Assembly: GCA_964632945.1 (NCBI GenBank)
Contig: CAZWCX010000002.1
Span: 90,664 to 154,663 of the forward strand
From: CAZWCX01 sp964632945
GTDB taxonomy: Bacteria > Planctomycetota > MHYJ01 > WSZJ01 > CAZWCX01
Length of the DNA: 64,000 nucleotides
Direction of reading: 5' to 3'
The notes beneath the pieces were generated by a model that was not told the DNA's origin, did no database searches, and saw only the letters and a list, made by a program, of their open reading frames with translations. Every line of letters starts with the position of its first letter. Position 1 is the first letter of the stretch. The position numbers were made by a program, and so were the translations under genes. This document shows, piece by piece, positions 32,555-40,570 of this stretch.

Positions 32555-34564
32555 TCAACGCTGCCTTGCCTGGAACGTCCGCGCGAACGCATCCGCGGTG
32601 CGCTTGACCGCGGCATCCACCTCTTCGCCGGTCAAGGTGCGATCCGTGGCCCGGAAGGTCAAACGAAAGGCGATCGATTTGTGGCCCGGTTCGATCCCCT
32701 TGCCGCGGTACAAATCGAAGCAGGTCACGTCCTCCAGATGCGGGAGCTGCAGGTCGCGAATCTTGCTCTCCATGGCGGCCCAGGTGACGGCGTCCGGGAG
32801 CACCAGGGCGAGGTCCCGCGCCACCTCGGGGTGGCGGGAGAACGGGCGGTAGGGACGGCCGAGTTCGGCGCACTGGACCAGGCGATCGAAGTCGGCCTCG
32901 AGGACGGCCACGGAGTGGCGGAGGCTGTACTTTTCCATCATCCGCGGGTCTACTTCGCCCAGGACGCCGACGGGGGTGCCGTCCAGGAGGAGGCGGGCGC
33001 TGCGTCCGGGGAGGAGGCCGGGGAGGTCGGCGGCCTGAACGCCCCAGCGACCGGCGAGGCCCAGGCGGCGCAAGGTCACCTCCCAGGTTCCCTTGACGGA
33101 CAGGAACCCGTCCCGATCGGCGATGGCGAGGACGGAGCGTTCCCCGGGGTCGCCCCCGGGAGCGGCGGCGACGTAGGCGCGGGCGATCTCGAACCACGCG
33201 CCTCCGTCGGGGCTTCCTTCATTGAGACGCGCGATGTGGAGCATCGGCGGGGTCAGGCTTCGGCGCAGGTGTTTTTCGATGCCGCCCTGGGGATTGAGGG
33301 CCGCGAGGGCGGGGCCTTCCGACCAGAACGGGAAATCGTCGACCTCCGCCGGTTCGGCGAAGCTCGTGGTCAGGACTTCGGCGCAGCCGCAACCGGTCAG
33401 GGCGTTTCGCACTTCGCGACGGACGAAATCGACCTTGCCCTCGCGGGCGACGGTCATGCCGATCCGCGGGCTGACGGGGATCTTGTCGTATCCGTGGACG
33501 CGTGCGATCTCTTCGATCAGGTCCTCCTCGAGCGCGAGATCCGCCCGGAACGAGGGTACGCGGACCGCGAACGCTCCGTTCCCCTGGGCCGCGGGCGCGA
33601 GCCCGAGCCCGTCGAGGATCCGTTCCACGCGCGCCGGCTCGACGATCAGTCCGAGGATCCGATGGAGGCGGTCGAGGCGCAGGGTGATGGACCGCACCTC
33701 CGGCTTCATGGTGTTGAGGTCCACGAGTTCGCCGTCGGGCCGTCCCCCCGCGAGGTCGCAGATCAGGTCGGTGGCACGGCGCGAGGCCCAGGTCACTCGT
33801 TCCGGATCCACGCCGCGCTCGAACCGGTAGCTGGACGCACTCGACAGGCCGAGGCGCCGTGACGTGCGGCGGACGGAGAACGGGTTGAACCAGGCGCTTT
33901 CGAGGAGGAGGTCCACGGTGTCGTTGCGGACTTCGGTGGACTTTCCGCCCATGACGCCCGCGATGGCGACCGGGACCTCGCGGTCCGCGATCACCAGCAT
34001 CTCTTCCGCGAGGGCGTACTCGCGATCGTCGATGGCCCGCATCTTCTCCCCCTTCGTCGCGCGGCGGATGCGCAGTTCGGGGCCGCGGAGGCGGGCCAGA
34101 TCGAAGGCGTGCAGCGGCTGGCCGCACTCGAAGAGGACGTAGTTGGTGATGTCGACCACGTTGTTGACCGGTCGGAGTCCGATTCCCACGAGCCGGCGCT
34201 CCAGCCAGGCGGGGGAGGGGCGGACCTGGACGCCGCGGATGACGCGCCCGGTGTAACGCGGGCAGCCGGCGGGGTCGTCGACGCGGATGGGGACGGCCGC
34301 ATGGGAGGCCGCAGCGGACGCCGGTTGCTTCAGTTCCGGCGACCGCAACGGGGTGCCGGTGACGAGCGCGACCTCGCGCGCGACCCCGAGGATCCCGAGG
34401 CAGTCGGCGCGGTTGGCCGTCAGCTCAAGCTCGAAGCACCAGTCCGGACCGGCCTGCGACAGGCCTTCCACCTTGATTCCCGCGCTGGTGAGGAGGTCGC
34501 CGAGCTGCGGAGGAGGCAGCGGGGTGGCGCAGTAGTCCTGCAGCCATTCCTGGGTGAACTTCAT
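32555..34564 (-). CDS. pheT: Phenylalanyl-tRNA synthetase beta subunit, short form
   Basis: A 669-residue beta subunit of the tetrameric enzyme charging tRNA-Phe. It begins MKFTQEWLQDYCATPLPPPQ and runs almost directly into ELTANRADCLGILGVAREV, so the EMAP-II-like tRNA-binding insert of the usual ~800-residue bacterial subunit is missing. The B3/B4, B5 and catalytic-like domains and the C-terminal anticodon-binding FDX-ACB domain (FSRHPEVARDLALVLPDAV) are present. The ATG at 34564 follows GGGAG. Downstream of pheS by 106 bases. Confidence 0.93.
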   Translation of the reverse strand: MKFTQEWLQDYCATPLPPPQLGDLLTSAGIKVEGLSQAGPDWCFELELTANRADCLGILGVAREVALVTGTPLRSPELKQPASAAASHAAVPIRVDDPAGCPRYTGRVIRGVQVRPSPAWLERRLVGIGLRPVNNVVDITNYVLFECGQPLHAFDLARLRGPELRIRRATKGEKMRAIDDREYALAEEMLVIADREVPVAIAGVMGGKSTEVRNDTVDLLLESAWFNPFSVRRTSRRLGLSSASSYRFERGVDPERVTWASRRATDLICDLAGGRPDGELVDLNTMKPEVRSITLRLDRLHRILGLIVEPARVERILDGLGLAPAAQGNGAFAVRVPSFRADLALEEDLIEEIARVHGYDKIPVSPRIGMTVAREGKVDFVRREVRNALTGCGCAEVLTTSFAEPAEVDDFPFWSEGPALAALNPQGGIEKHLRRSLTPPMLHIARLNEGSPDGGAWFEIARAYVAAAPGGDPGERSVLAIADRDGFLSVKGTWEVTLRRLGLAGRWGVQAADLPGLLPGRSARLLLDGTPVGVLGEVDPRMMEKYSLRHSVAVLEADFDRLVQCAELGRPYRPFSRHPEVARDLALVLPDAVTWAAMESKIRDLQLPHLEDVTCFDLYRGKGIEPGHKSIAFRLTFRATDRTLTGEEVDAAVKRTADAFARTFQARQR

Positions 34565-34670
34565 GGGGCAACTCCCGTGGATCAGGTGGGGTTCGCGGGC
34601 GCGCATCCCGCGCGCCCGCCCGCGGCGGTCGCGGGACGACCGAGCGGACGCGCGCGGGGTGCCGGCGCGG

Positions 34671-35690
34671 TCAGAACTGGGACAGGAAGCGGTCATGATT
34701 CTCCGTCAGGAGCCGGATGTCGGTGACCCGGTACTTCAGCATCGCGATCCGCTCCACGCCCATGCCGAAGGCGAAGCCGGTGTACCGTTCCGTGTCGTAT
34801 CCGACGTTGCGCAGGACCTTGGGATGGACCATCCCCGCCCCAAGAATCTCGATCCAGCCGGATCCCTTGCATGCGGGGCAGCCGCGAGCCCCGCACAGAT
34901 AGCAGGAAATGTCGACTTCCGCGCTCGGTTCGGTGAACGGGAAGAAGGACGGGCGGAATCGCATCTCGACGTCGTGTCCGAAGTAGTCTTTGGCGAAGAT
35001 GGACAGGACGCCCTTCAGGTCCGCGAAGCTCACACCCTCGTCGACCATCAATCCTTCCACCTGGTGGAACATCGGGAAGTGGCTCGCGTCCGGCGTGTCG
35101 GGCCGGAACACCTTGCCCGGAACCGACACCCGCAGGGGGGGCTTGCGCTGTTCCATGGTGCGGACCTGGACGGGCGAGGTGTGGCTGCGCAGCAGCCACG
35201 CGCCGCCGAGATAGAAGGTGTCGAACGCGTCGCGGGCCGGATGGTCGGTGGGGATGTTGAGGGCCTCGAAGTTGTAATGCGCCTTCTCGACCTCCGGTCC
35301 GTAAACGGGCTCGAAGCCGAGACGCGCGAGGATCTCGACGATCTCTTCCATCGTGCGATAGACGAGGTGGGTGGAACCGACGCGCGGCCGGCGGCCGGGC
35401 AACGTGATGTCGAAGGTCATGTCGCGCGCCACCGCGGTGTCACCGCCGACTTCCCCCAGGCGACGATCGACGGCCGCATTGACCGCATCCTTCACCTTGT
35501 TGAGGATCGCGCCCGCGGGCCCCTTTTCCTGTGCGGAGAGGGAGCCGATGCGCGCGAAGAGATCGCGCAACTTCCCCTTGCGGCCGACGTACTGGTTGCG
35601 CACGGCCTCGAGGGCGGCAGCATCCCGGGCGGCCGCGGCATCGGCGACGGCGGCCTGCTCGAGGGCCTCGGCATCCTGCTGGAAGGTCAT
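34671..35690 (-). CDS. pheS: Phenylalanyl-tRNA synthetase alpha subunit
   Basis: A 339-residue class II synthetase catalytic subunit. An N-terminal coiled coil (about 1-80) contacts tRNA; motif 2 falls around VSVPGKVFRPDTPDASHFPM; motif 3 is FGMGVERIAML. A Cys-rich knuckle (CYLCGARGCPACKGSGW) precedes ILGAGMVHP as in many bacteria. The ATG at 35690 has GGAGG upstream. It sits only 27 bases beyond a terminator's T run, so expression depends on read-through. Confidence 0.96.
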   Translation of the reverse strand: MTFQQDAEALEQAAVADAAAARDAAALEAVRNQYVGRKGKLRDLFARIGSLSAQEKGPAGAILNKVKDAVNAAVDRRLGEVGGDTAVARDMTFDITLPGRRPRVGSTHLVYRTMEEIVEILARLGFEPVYGPEVEKAHYNFEALNIPTDHPARDAFDTFYLGGAWLLRSHTSPVQVRTMEQRKPPLRVSVPGKVFRPDTPDASHFPMFHQVEGLMVDEGVSFADLKGVLSIFAKDYFGHDVEMRFRPSFFPFTEPSAEVDISCYLCGARGCPACKGSGWIEILGAGMVHPKVLRNVGYDTERYTGFAFGMGVERIAMLKYRVTDIRLLTENHDRFLSQF

Positions 35691-35716
35691 GGGGCCTCCG
35701 GTCGTCATCGGCGTAC

Positions 35717-35756
35717 AAAAAAAAAGCCAAGAAGCCGTTCCGGCCTCTCGGCTTCT
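35717..35756 (-). terminator. Terminator/attenuator between rplT and pheS
   Basis: On the minus strand an 8-bp stem (AGAAGCCG/CGGCTTCT, 11-base loop), then TGGC and nine T (35717-35725). A second GC hairpin (GGGGCCGG/CCGGCCCC) lies just upstream after the rplT stop. There is no room for a promoter between the T run and pheS, suggesting attenuation. Confidence 0.75.
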
Positions 35757-35812
35757 CCTGCCGGGAGCGGGGCCGGGGGCCGGACGGGACTCGCCCGGCC
35801 CCGACGGCGAGG

Positions 35813-36163
35813 CTAGGCGCTGCCCTTCGCGAGGGCGGCGAGCTTGGCAAACGCCGCCGATTCGTGGGCGGCCAGGTGGGCGAGGACCTTCCGGTCGAGG
35901 TTCACCTTGGCCTTCTTGAGCGCGCCCATGAAGGCGCTGTAGCTGACACCGTGGGCCTTGGCCGCAGCGCTGATCCGGAGGATCCACACCGAGCGGTAGT
36001 CGCGCTTCTTGAGCTTGCGGCTCGTGAAGGCGTACATGCCGCCCTTCTGGAGCGTCTCCTTGGCGAGTTTGTACTGGCGACCGCGCTGGCCGGTGAAGCC
36101 CTTGGCGGCCTTCATGACCTTCTTGATGCGCTTATGGCGCGGAACGTGAGTCGGAACTCTCAT
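35813..36163 (-). CDS. rplT: 50S ribosomal protein L20
   Basis: A 116-residue 23S rRNA-binding protein of the large subunit, needed early in assembly. Basic N-terminal half (RVPTHVPRHKRIKKVMKAAK; GFTGQRGRQYKLAKETL) and a conserved C-terminal domain (WILRISAAAKAHGVSYSAFM). Normal length. Follows rpmI by 33 bases in the conserved infC-rpmI-rplT order. Confidence 0.98.
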   Translation of the reverse strand: MRVPTHVPRHKRIKKVMKAAKGFTGQRGRQYKLAKETLQKGGMYAFTSRKLKKRDYRSVWILRISAAAKAHGVSYSAFMGALKKAKVNLDRKVLAHLAAHESAAFAKLAALAKGSA

Positions 36164-36196
36164 GGGTCGATCCTCTTTCTCTCTGCTGTCGTCGGG

Positions 36197-36400
36197 TTAG
36201 GCCATGGGGAGCCGAAGGGCCTTCTTGAGGTTGCGCAGCTGGGCGCCCGTGACCTCTTCCCGCTTGCGCATGGACCGGCGGACCTTGGACGGCTTGCCGG
36301 ACAGAATGTGGCGGCGGCCGGCCTTGTTGCGCCGGATCTTGTTGTTGGCGGACACCTTGACTCTCTTCAGGATCCCCTTGGCGGGTTTGAGCTTGGGCAT
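36197..36400 (-). CDS. rpmI: 50S ribosomal protein L35
   Basis: A 67-residue basic large-subunit protein. Start MPKLKPAKGILKRVKVSANN and the central RRNKAGRRHILSGKP are family-typical. It lies between infC and rplT. Confidence 0.97.
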   Translation of the reverse strand: MPKLKPAKGILKRVKVSANNKIRRNKAGRRHILSGKPSKVRRSMRKREEVTGAQLRNLKKALRLPMA

Positions 36401-36496
36401 GGCGACGTTCCCTAATTCGAGGCTGACGAAGAATTTCCGCGCGGCACGCGGTGGACGATTCCCGGCACGATTTCTCCCGACCTCACTTCCCTGCCC

Positions 36497-37183
36497 CTAC
36501 GACTTGGATGCCTCCGGTGGCGGCGCCGCGGACGGCGTCGTCGCTCCGGACGGAGCGGCCGGCGGCGGCGGCGCGCTCGCAGCAGGCGGCGCCGTCGTGG
36601 CCGACGCAGCGGGCGTCGGGGGCGCCGGTTTCGCCGCCGGCTTGGGAGCCGGAGCGTGTCCGGGTTGCACCAGGTTCTCCTTCGGGGCAATGGTCACCGT
36701 CATGTGCGAACCCTGCATCGAGATCCGGTGTTCCACCTTGCCGACATCCTCGAGCTCGCGCACGACCCGATCCACGATCTCCCGGCCGATCTCCTTGTGG
36801 GCGATCTGCCGCCCGCGAAAGATCATGTCGATCATGACCTTGTCCCCTTTGATCAGGAACTCGCGGGCATGCTTGATCTTCGTTTCCACATCGTGCTCCT
36901 CGGTGATCGGCCGCAGCCGAACCTCCTTGATCTGCACGACGTGCTGCTTCTTCCGCGCCTGCTGGGTCTTCTTCTTCTGCTGGTACTTGAACTTCCCGTA
37001 ATCCAGCAGTCGACACACGGGCGGGTCCGCGTCCGGCGACACTTCCACCAGGTCGAATCCCCGCTCCTCGGCGATTCGAATCGCGTCCAGCGTGGCCACG
37101 ACGCCGAGCTGGGCGCCGTCCTCGGCGATGAGGCGGACTTGACGCGCGCGGATATCCCCGTTGATCCGGAACTTCTTGTCGAT
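36497..37183 (-). CDS. infC: Translation initiation factor IF-3, apparent AUC start
   Basis: A 228-residue IF-3. Conserved text begins KKFRINGDIRARQVRLIAED, upstream of the first ATG (37099), so translation must begin earlier. The only candidate is ATC at 37183, placed 7 bases after a strong GGAGGTG (37191-37197). E. coli infC likewise uses a rare AUU start for autoregulation. N-domain and C-domain (RPITEEHDVETKIKHAREFL; GREIVDRVV) are intact. The last about 55 residues are an Ala/Pro-rich tail absent from typical IF-3. The ribosome site overlaps the thrS stop. Confidence 0.93.
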   Translation of the reverse strand: MDKKFRINGDIRARQVRLIAEDGAQLGVVATLDAIRIAEERGFDLVEVSPDADPPVCRLLDYGKFKYQQKKKTQQARKKQHVVQIKEVRLRPITEEHDVETKIKHAREFLIKGDKVMIDMIFRGRQIAHKEIGREIVDRVVRELEDVGKVEHRISMQGSHMTVTIAPKENLVQPGHAPAPKPAAKPAPPTPAASATTAPPAASAPPPPAAPSGATTPSAAPPPEASKS

Positions 37184-37189
37184 TGTCGG

Positions 37190-39100
37190 TCACCTCCGTT
37201 CGGCGGTCTGACTCTTGAGCCGCTCCAGAAGATCAGGGACAGAGACCGCGCCGAGGTCGTTCCCGGACCGTTCGCGCAGCGATACGGCGCCGGACTGAAC
37301 CTCCCGCTCCCCGATCACCGCCATGTACGGCACCTTCTGGAGGGTTGCCTGACGAATCTTGTACGAAATCCGGTCGCCGGACTCGTTCAACTCCACGCGG
37401 AAGCCCGCCTCGCCGAGTTGCTGCGCGACGTTCCGCGCGTACTCCATTTGCGCATCGGTGATCGGCAGGACCGCAACCTGGGTCGGGGCGAGCCAGAGCG
37501 GGAATGCGCCCCCGTAATGCTCGATCAGCACGGCGAAGAACCGCTCGATCGACCCCATCAGCGCCCGGTGAACCATGTACGGCCGCTGGTGCTTGCTCTG
37601 GTCGTCCACGAAATAGATCTTGAACCGCTCCGGCAGATTGAAGTCGAACTGGATGGTCGCGCACTGCCAGGGCCGATTCAGGCTGTCCTTGATCTTGAGG
37701 TCGATCTTCGGGCCGTAGAAGGCGCCGCCGCCCTCGTCCACCCCGAAAGGGAGCCCGCTCTTCTCGAGCGCGGCGCGCAGCGCGGTTTCCGCGCGCACCC
37801 AGTCGGCCGCGTCGCCGACGTACTTCTCGGGACGGGTCGAGAGGTAGATATCGTAATCCTTGAATCCGAACAGCCGCGCCCAGTCGAGCGCGAACTGCAG
37901 GGTTGACACGACTTCCTGCTCGACCTGATCCGGCCGGCAGAAAATGTGAGCGTCGTCGATGGTGAACCCGCGCACCCGCTTCAGGCCGTGCAGCACGCCG
38001 CCCTTCTCGAACCGATAGACGGTGCCGAGCTCGGCGATCCGCACCGGCAGTTCCCGGTACGAGTGCAGGCGCGACTTGAAGATCATGATGTGCCCGGGAC
38101 AGTTCATCGGCTTGACGCGATACGGCCGATTCTCGATGTCCATGGACGCATACATGAGGTCGTCGTAGTTCTGCAGGTGGCCGCTGATCCGGTAGATTTC
38201 CTCGCTGGCGATGTGCGGGGTGTAGGCGAACACGTACCCGCGCTTGAGGTGCTCCTTGCGCCACAGGTCCTCAATCAGGTACCGGATCATCGCCCCTTTG
38301 GGGTGCCAGTGGATCAGCCCGCCCCCCACTTCCTCGTGGACGCTGAAGAGCTCCAGATCCTTGCCGAGGCGGCGGTGGTCCCGCTTCTCGGCCTCCTCGA
38401 GGTTCTTGAGGTAGGTGGCGAGATCTTCTTTCTTGAAGAAAGCGGTCCCGTAGATCCGCTGGAGCATCGGCTTCGACTCGTCGCCCTGGTAGTAGGCGCC
38501 GGTCACGCTCAGCAGCTTGAAGGCTCCGACGCGCCCGGTCGAAGGGACGTGCGGGCCGGCGCACAGGTCGGTGAAGTCCCCATCCTGGTAGAACGACACC
38601 ACGGGATCCGGGATGTTGGCGAGAAGATCGACCTTGAAGTCCTGCTTCTCCCGTCGAGCCCACTCCACGGCCTCCGCCTTGGGGCATTCGGTGCGGGTGA
38701 ACGGGTAGTCGGCGGCGACGATCTTGGTCATTTCCTCTTCGATCTTGGGCAGATCGTCGGGGGTGAAGGTCGCGCCAATGTCGATGTCATAGTAGAAGCG
38801 ATCCTCGATCGCCGGACCGACCCAGAAACGGGCCCCGGGATAGAGGCGCTTGATCGCGCCCGCCATGATGTGTGCGCAGGAGTGGCGCAGAATGTCGAGT
38901 GCGTCCGCGTCCTTGTTGGTCAGGATCCGCAAGTCGACGTCCCCGGAGAGCCGACGATGCAGGTCGCAGACCTCGCCCGCGACCCGGGCTCCCACGGCAG
39001 CCTTCGCCAGGCCTGGACCAATGGCGCGAGCCACTTCCGAGACGGGAGTCCCGTCGGGGAATTCGCGGATGGATCCGTCTGGAAGCTTGATTCTGGCCAT
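37190..39100 (-). CDS. thrS: Threonyl-tRNA synthetase
   Basis: A 636-residue class II synthetase. N-terminal TGS domain (MARIKLPDGSIREFPDGTPV), editing domain with HSCAHIMAGAIKRLYP and later DLCAGPHVPSTG, catalytic core with VKPMNCPGHIMIF and the C-terminal anticodon domain (LAPTQVAVLPIT). The ATG at 39100 fits the family; an upstream in-frame start would add 41 unrelated residues and overlap the promoter. First gene of the thrS-infC-rpmI-rplT(-pheS-pheT) transcript. Confidence 0.97.
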   Translation of the reverse strand: MARIKLPDGSIREFPDGTPVSEVARAIGPGLAKAAVGARVAGEVCDLHRRLSGDVDLRILTNKDADALDILRHSCAHIMAGAIKRLYPGARFWVGPAIEDRFYYDIDIGATFTPDDLPKIEEEMTKIVAADYPFTRTECPKAEAVEWARREKQDFKVDLLANIPDPVVSFYQDGDFTDLCAGPHVPSTGRVGAFKLLSVTGAYYQGDESKPMLQRIYGTAFFKKEDLATYLKNLEEAEKRDHRRLGKDLELFSVHEEVGGGLIHWHPKGAMIRYLIEDLWRKEHLKRGYVFAYTPHIASEEIYRISGHLQNYDDLMYASMDIENRPYRVKPMNCPGHIMIFKSRLHSYRELPVRIAELGTVYRFEKGGVLHGLKRVRGFTIDDAHIFCRPDQVEQEVVSTLQFALDWARLFGFKDYDIYLSTRPEKYVGDAADWVRAETALRAALEKSGLPFGVDEGGGAFYGPKIDLKIKDSLNRPWQCATIQFDFNLPERFKIYFVDDQSKHQRPYMVHRALMGSIERFFAVLIEHYGGAFPLWLAPTQVAVLPITDAQMEYARNVAQQLGEAGFRVELNESGDRISYKIRQATLQKVPYMAVIGEREVQSGAVSLRERSGNDLGAVSVPDLLERLKSQTAERR

Positions 39101-39194
39101 GACTCGGAGACAATGACTCCCGTCGCCCGGCGCGCGGAACAGGCGCGTCGGCCGCGGACACCCATATAACCGGCGAGCCGGGTTAGGGTTCAGG

Positions 39195-39223
39195 AGGATA
39201 TCGGCCGCCGGTGGGGGTGTCAA
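39195..39223 (-). promoter_or_regulatory. Promoter of the thrS-infC-rpmI-rplT operon
   Basis: A perfect TTGACA (39218-39223), 17-base spacer, TATCCT (39195-39200). The transcript would have a leader of about 88 bases containing a CCGG-rich hairpin. Confidence 0.65.
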
Positions 39224-39261
39224 GGGAAAACGGAGGCCCGCAGGGACTTGGGGAGGACGGC

Positions 39262-40134
39262 ATGGGGACCCGGGACATCGAGTGGCGGGTGCTCGGGATC
39301 GCCCAGGACGGCGGGGTTCCCCAAGCCGGCTGTCGGGGGGCCTGCTGCCGCCGCGCTCTTCAACACCCCCGGCTCCGCCGGCGTGCCGCCTGCGCCGCCA
39401 TCGTCGACCGGAAGTCGTGCGCCCGCTGGATGATCGATGCGACGCCCGACTTCCGGGAGCAGTTGGCCCACCTGGATCGAGTGTTTCCCGTTCCGCGCTC
39501 TCCCGGACTGGCCGGCATCTTCCTCACCCACGCCCACGCGGGTCACTATGCGGGTCTTTGGCACCTCGGACGGGAGGCGCTGGGCGCCCGGGGCGTGCCC
39601 TTGCTCGCCATGCCGCGAATGCGGTCTTTCCTGCGCCGGCAGGCCCCGTGGGAATTGCTGGTTCGCCTGGGCCACGTCCGGCTGCGAGCCCTGCGCGCAG
39701 ACGCCCCCGTCGCCCTGGGTCCGGGGTTGGCCGTCACGCCGGTCGCGGTGCCGCATCGGGGGGAGTACTCCGAGACCGTGGCCTTTCGGGTCGAGGGGCC
39801 CCGCCGGTCCGTCCTCTGGCTCCCCGACATCGATTCCTGGGGCGCCTGGAACCGCTCCCTGGAGGAGGTCGTTCGGGGGGTGGATGCGGCCTACCTCGAC
39901 GGCACGTTCTTCGCCGACGGCGAGTTGGGAGGACGGGACATGCGCGAAGTCCCGCACCCGCGGATCACGGAGACCATGGAACGGCTGGCGGCCCTGCCCA
40001 GGCTCGACCGGCGCCGGGTCCGGTTCCTGCACCTGAACCACACCAACCCGGCGCTCCGGGACGGACGCGAGCGCCGGAAAATTCTGCGCGCCGGGTTCCG
40101 GTTGGCGGAAGAAGGGGAGCGGATGGCGCTGTAG
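39262..40134 (+). CDS. PqqB-like metallo-beta-lactamase-fold hydrolase
   Basis: A 290-residue metallo-beta-lactamase-fold protein resembling PqqB. N-terminal VLGIAQDGGVPQAGC, with Cys-rich GCRGACCRRAL, is PqqB-like. The metal motif is FLTHAHAGHYAGL, later VLWLPDIDSW, YLDGTFFADGE and HLNHTNPAL. No other pqq gene is nearby, so it may act outside PQQ synthesis, as many stand-alone relatives probably do. Start chosen at the ATG with GGGGAGG 5-10 bases upstream; divergent from thrS. Confidence 0.82.
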   Translation: MGTRDIEWRVLGIAQDGGVPQAGCRGACCRRALQHPRLRRRAACAAIVDRKSCARWMIDATPDFREQLAHLDRVFPVPRSPGLAGIFLTHAHAGHYAGLWHLGREALGARGVPLLAMPRMRSFLRRQAPWELLVRLGHVRLRALRADAPVALGPGLAVTPVAVPHRGEYSETVAFRVEGPRRSVLWLPDIDSWGAWNRSLEEVVRGVDAAYLDGTFFADGELGGRDMREVPHPRITETMERLAALPRLDRRRVRFLHLNHTNPALRDGRERRKILRAGFRLAEEGERMAL

Positions 40135-40200
40135 CGGGCCGCGTTCGCGGACGGCCTGCCCTTGCGGGAGCCGGGTCGGATTCGCGGCGACCGGGGCGGA

Positions 40201-40437
40201 CTACTTCCCGTGCGTGTTCTTCCAGTGGTCCTGCTCGGTGGGCGTCAGCGTCAGGATGAAGTCGCGGCCCTTGGGCTCGATCTTCACCTTGTCCTCGCGC
40301 AGGAGCCATCCGGTCGCAAAGACCGCCAGCGAGGGATCCACGCCCAGCGACTTCGACATCTGCGACATGAGGATCCCGGGCTCGCGCCCAATGGTCTGCC
40401 ACACCTTGCCGGCCAGCAGGCCGATCTGGTCTTTCAT
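40201..40437 (-). CDS. Small winged-helix protein (DUF2582-like)
   Basis: A 78-residue single-domain protein with a winged helix-turn-helix pattern (IGLLAGKVWQTIGREPGILM; SKSLGVDPSLAVFATGWLLR; EDKVKIEPKG). This matches the small stand-alone winged-helix family known as DUF2582. It may bind DNA, but no target is evident. The ATG at 40437 has GAAAGGA upstream. It lies between aspS and a convergent gene. Confidence 0.75.
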   Translation of the reverse strand: MKDQIGLLAGKVWQTIGREPGILMSQMSKSLGVDPSLAVFATGWLLREDKVKIEPKGRDFILTLTPTEQDHWKNTHGK

Positions 40438-40539
40438 CCTTTCCCCCTTGTCGATGCCGGGTCCAAGCGGATGGAGGGTCACGGGTGTCGTGGGTATGGG
40501 ACGATACTGCACCTTGCGGCTCCCTGCCCGGGGCGGAAA

Positions 40540-40562
40540 CCGCGGGGGGCGTGTCCCCGCGG
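40540..40562 (-). terminator. Terminator of aspS
   Basis: A GC-only stem (CCGCGGGG/CCCCGCGG) with a short loop, followed on the minus strand by TTTCC, 8 bases beyond the aspS stop. The T run is short. Confidence 0.5.
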
Positions 40563-40570
40563 CCTCACGA

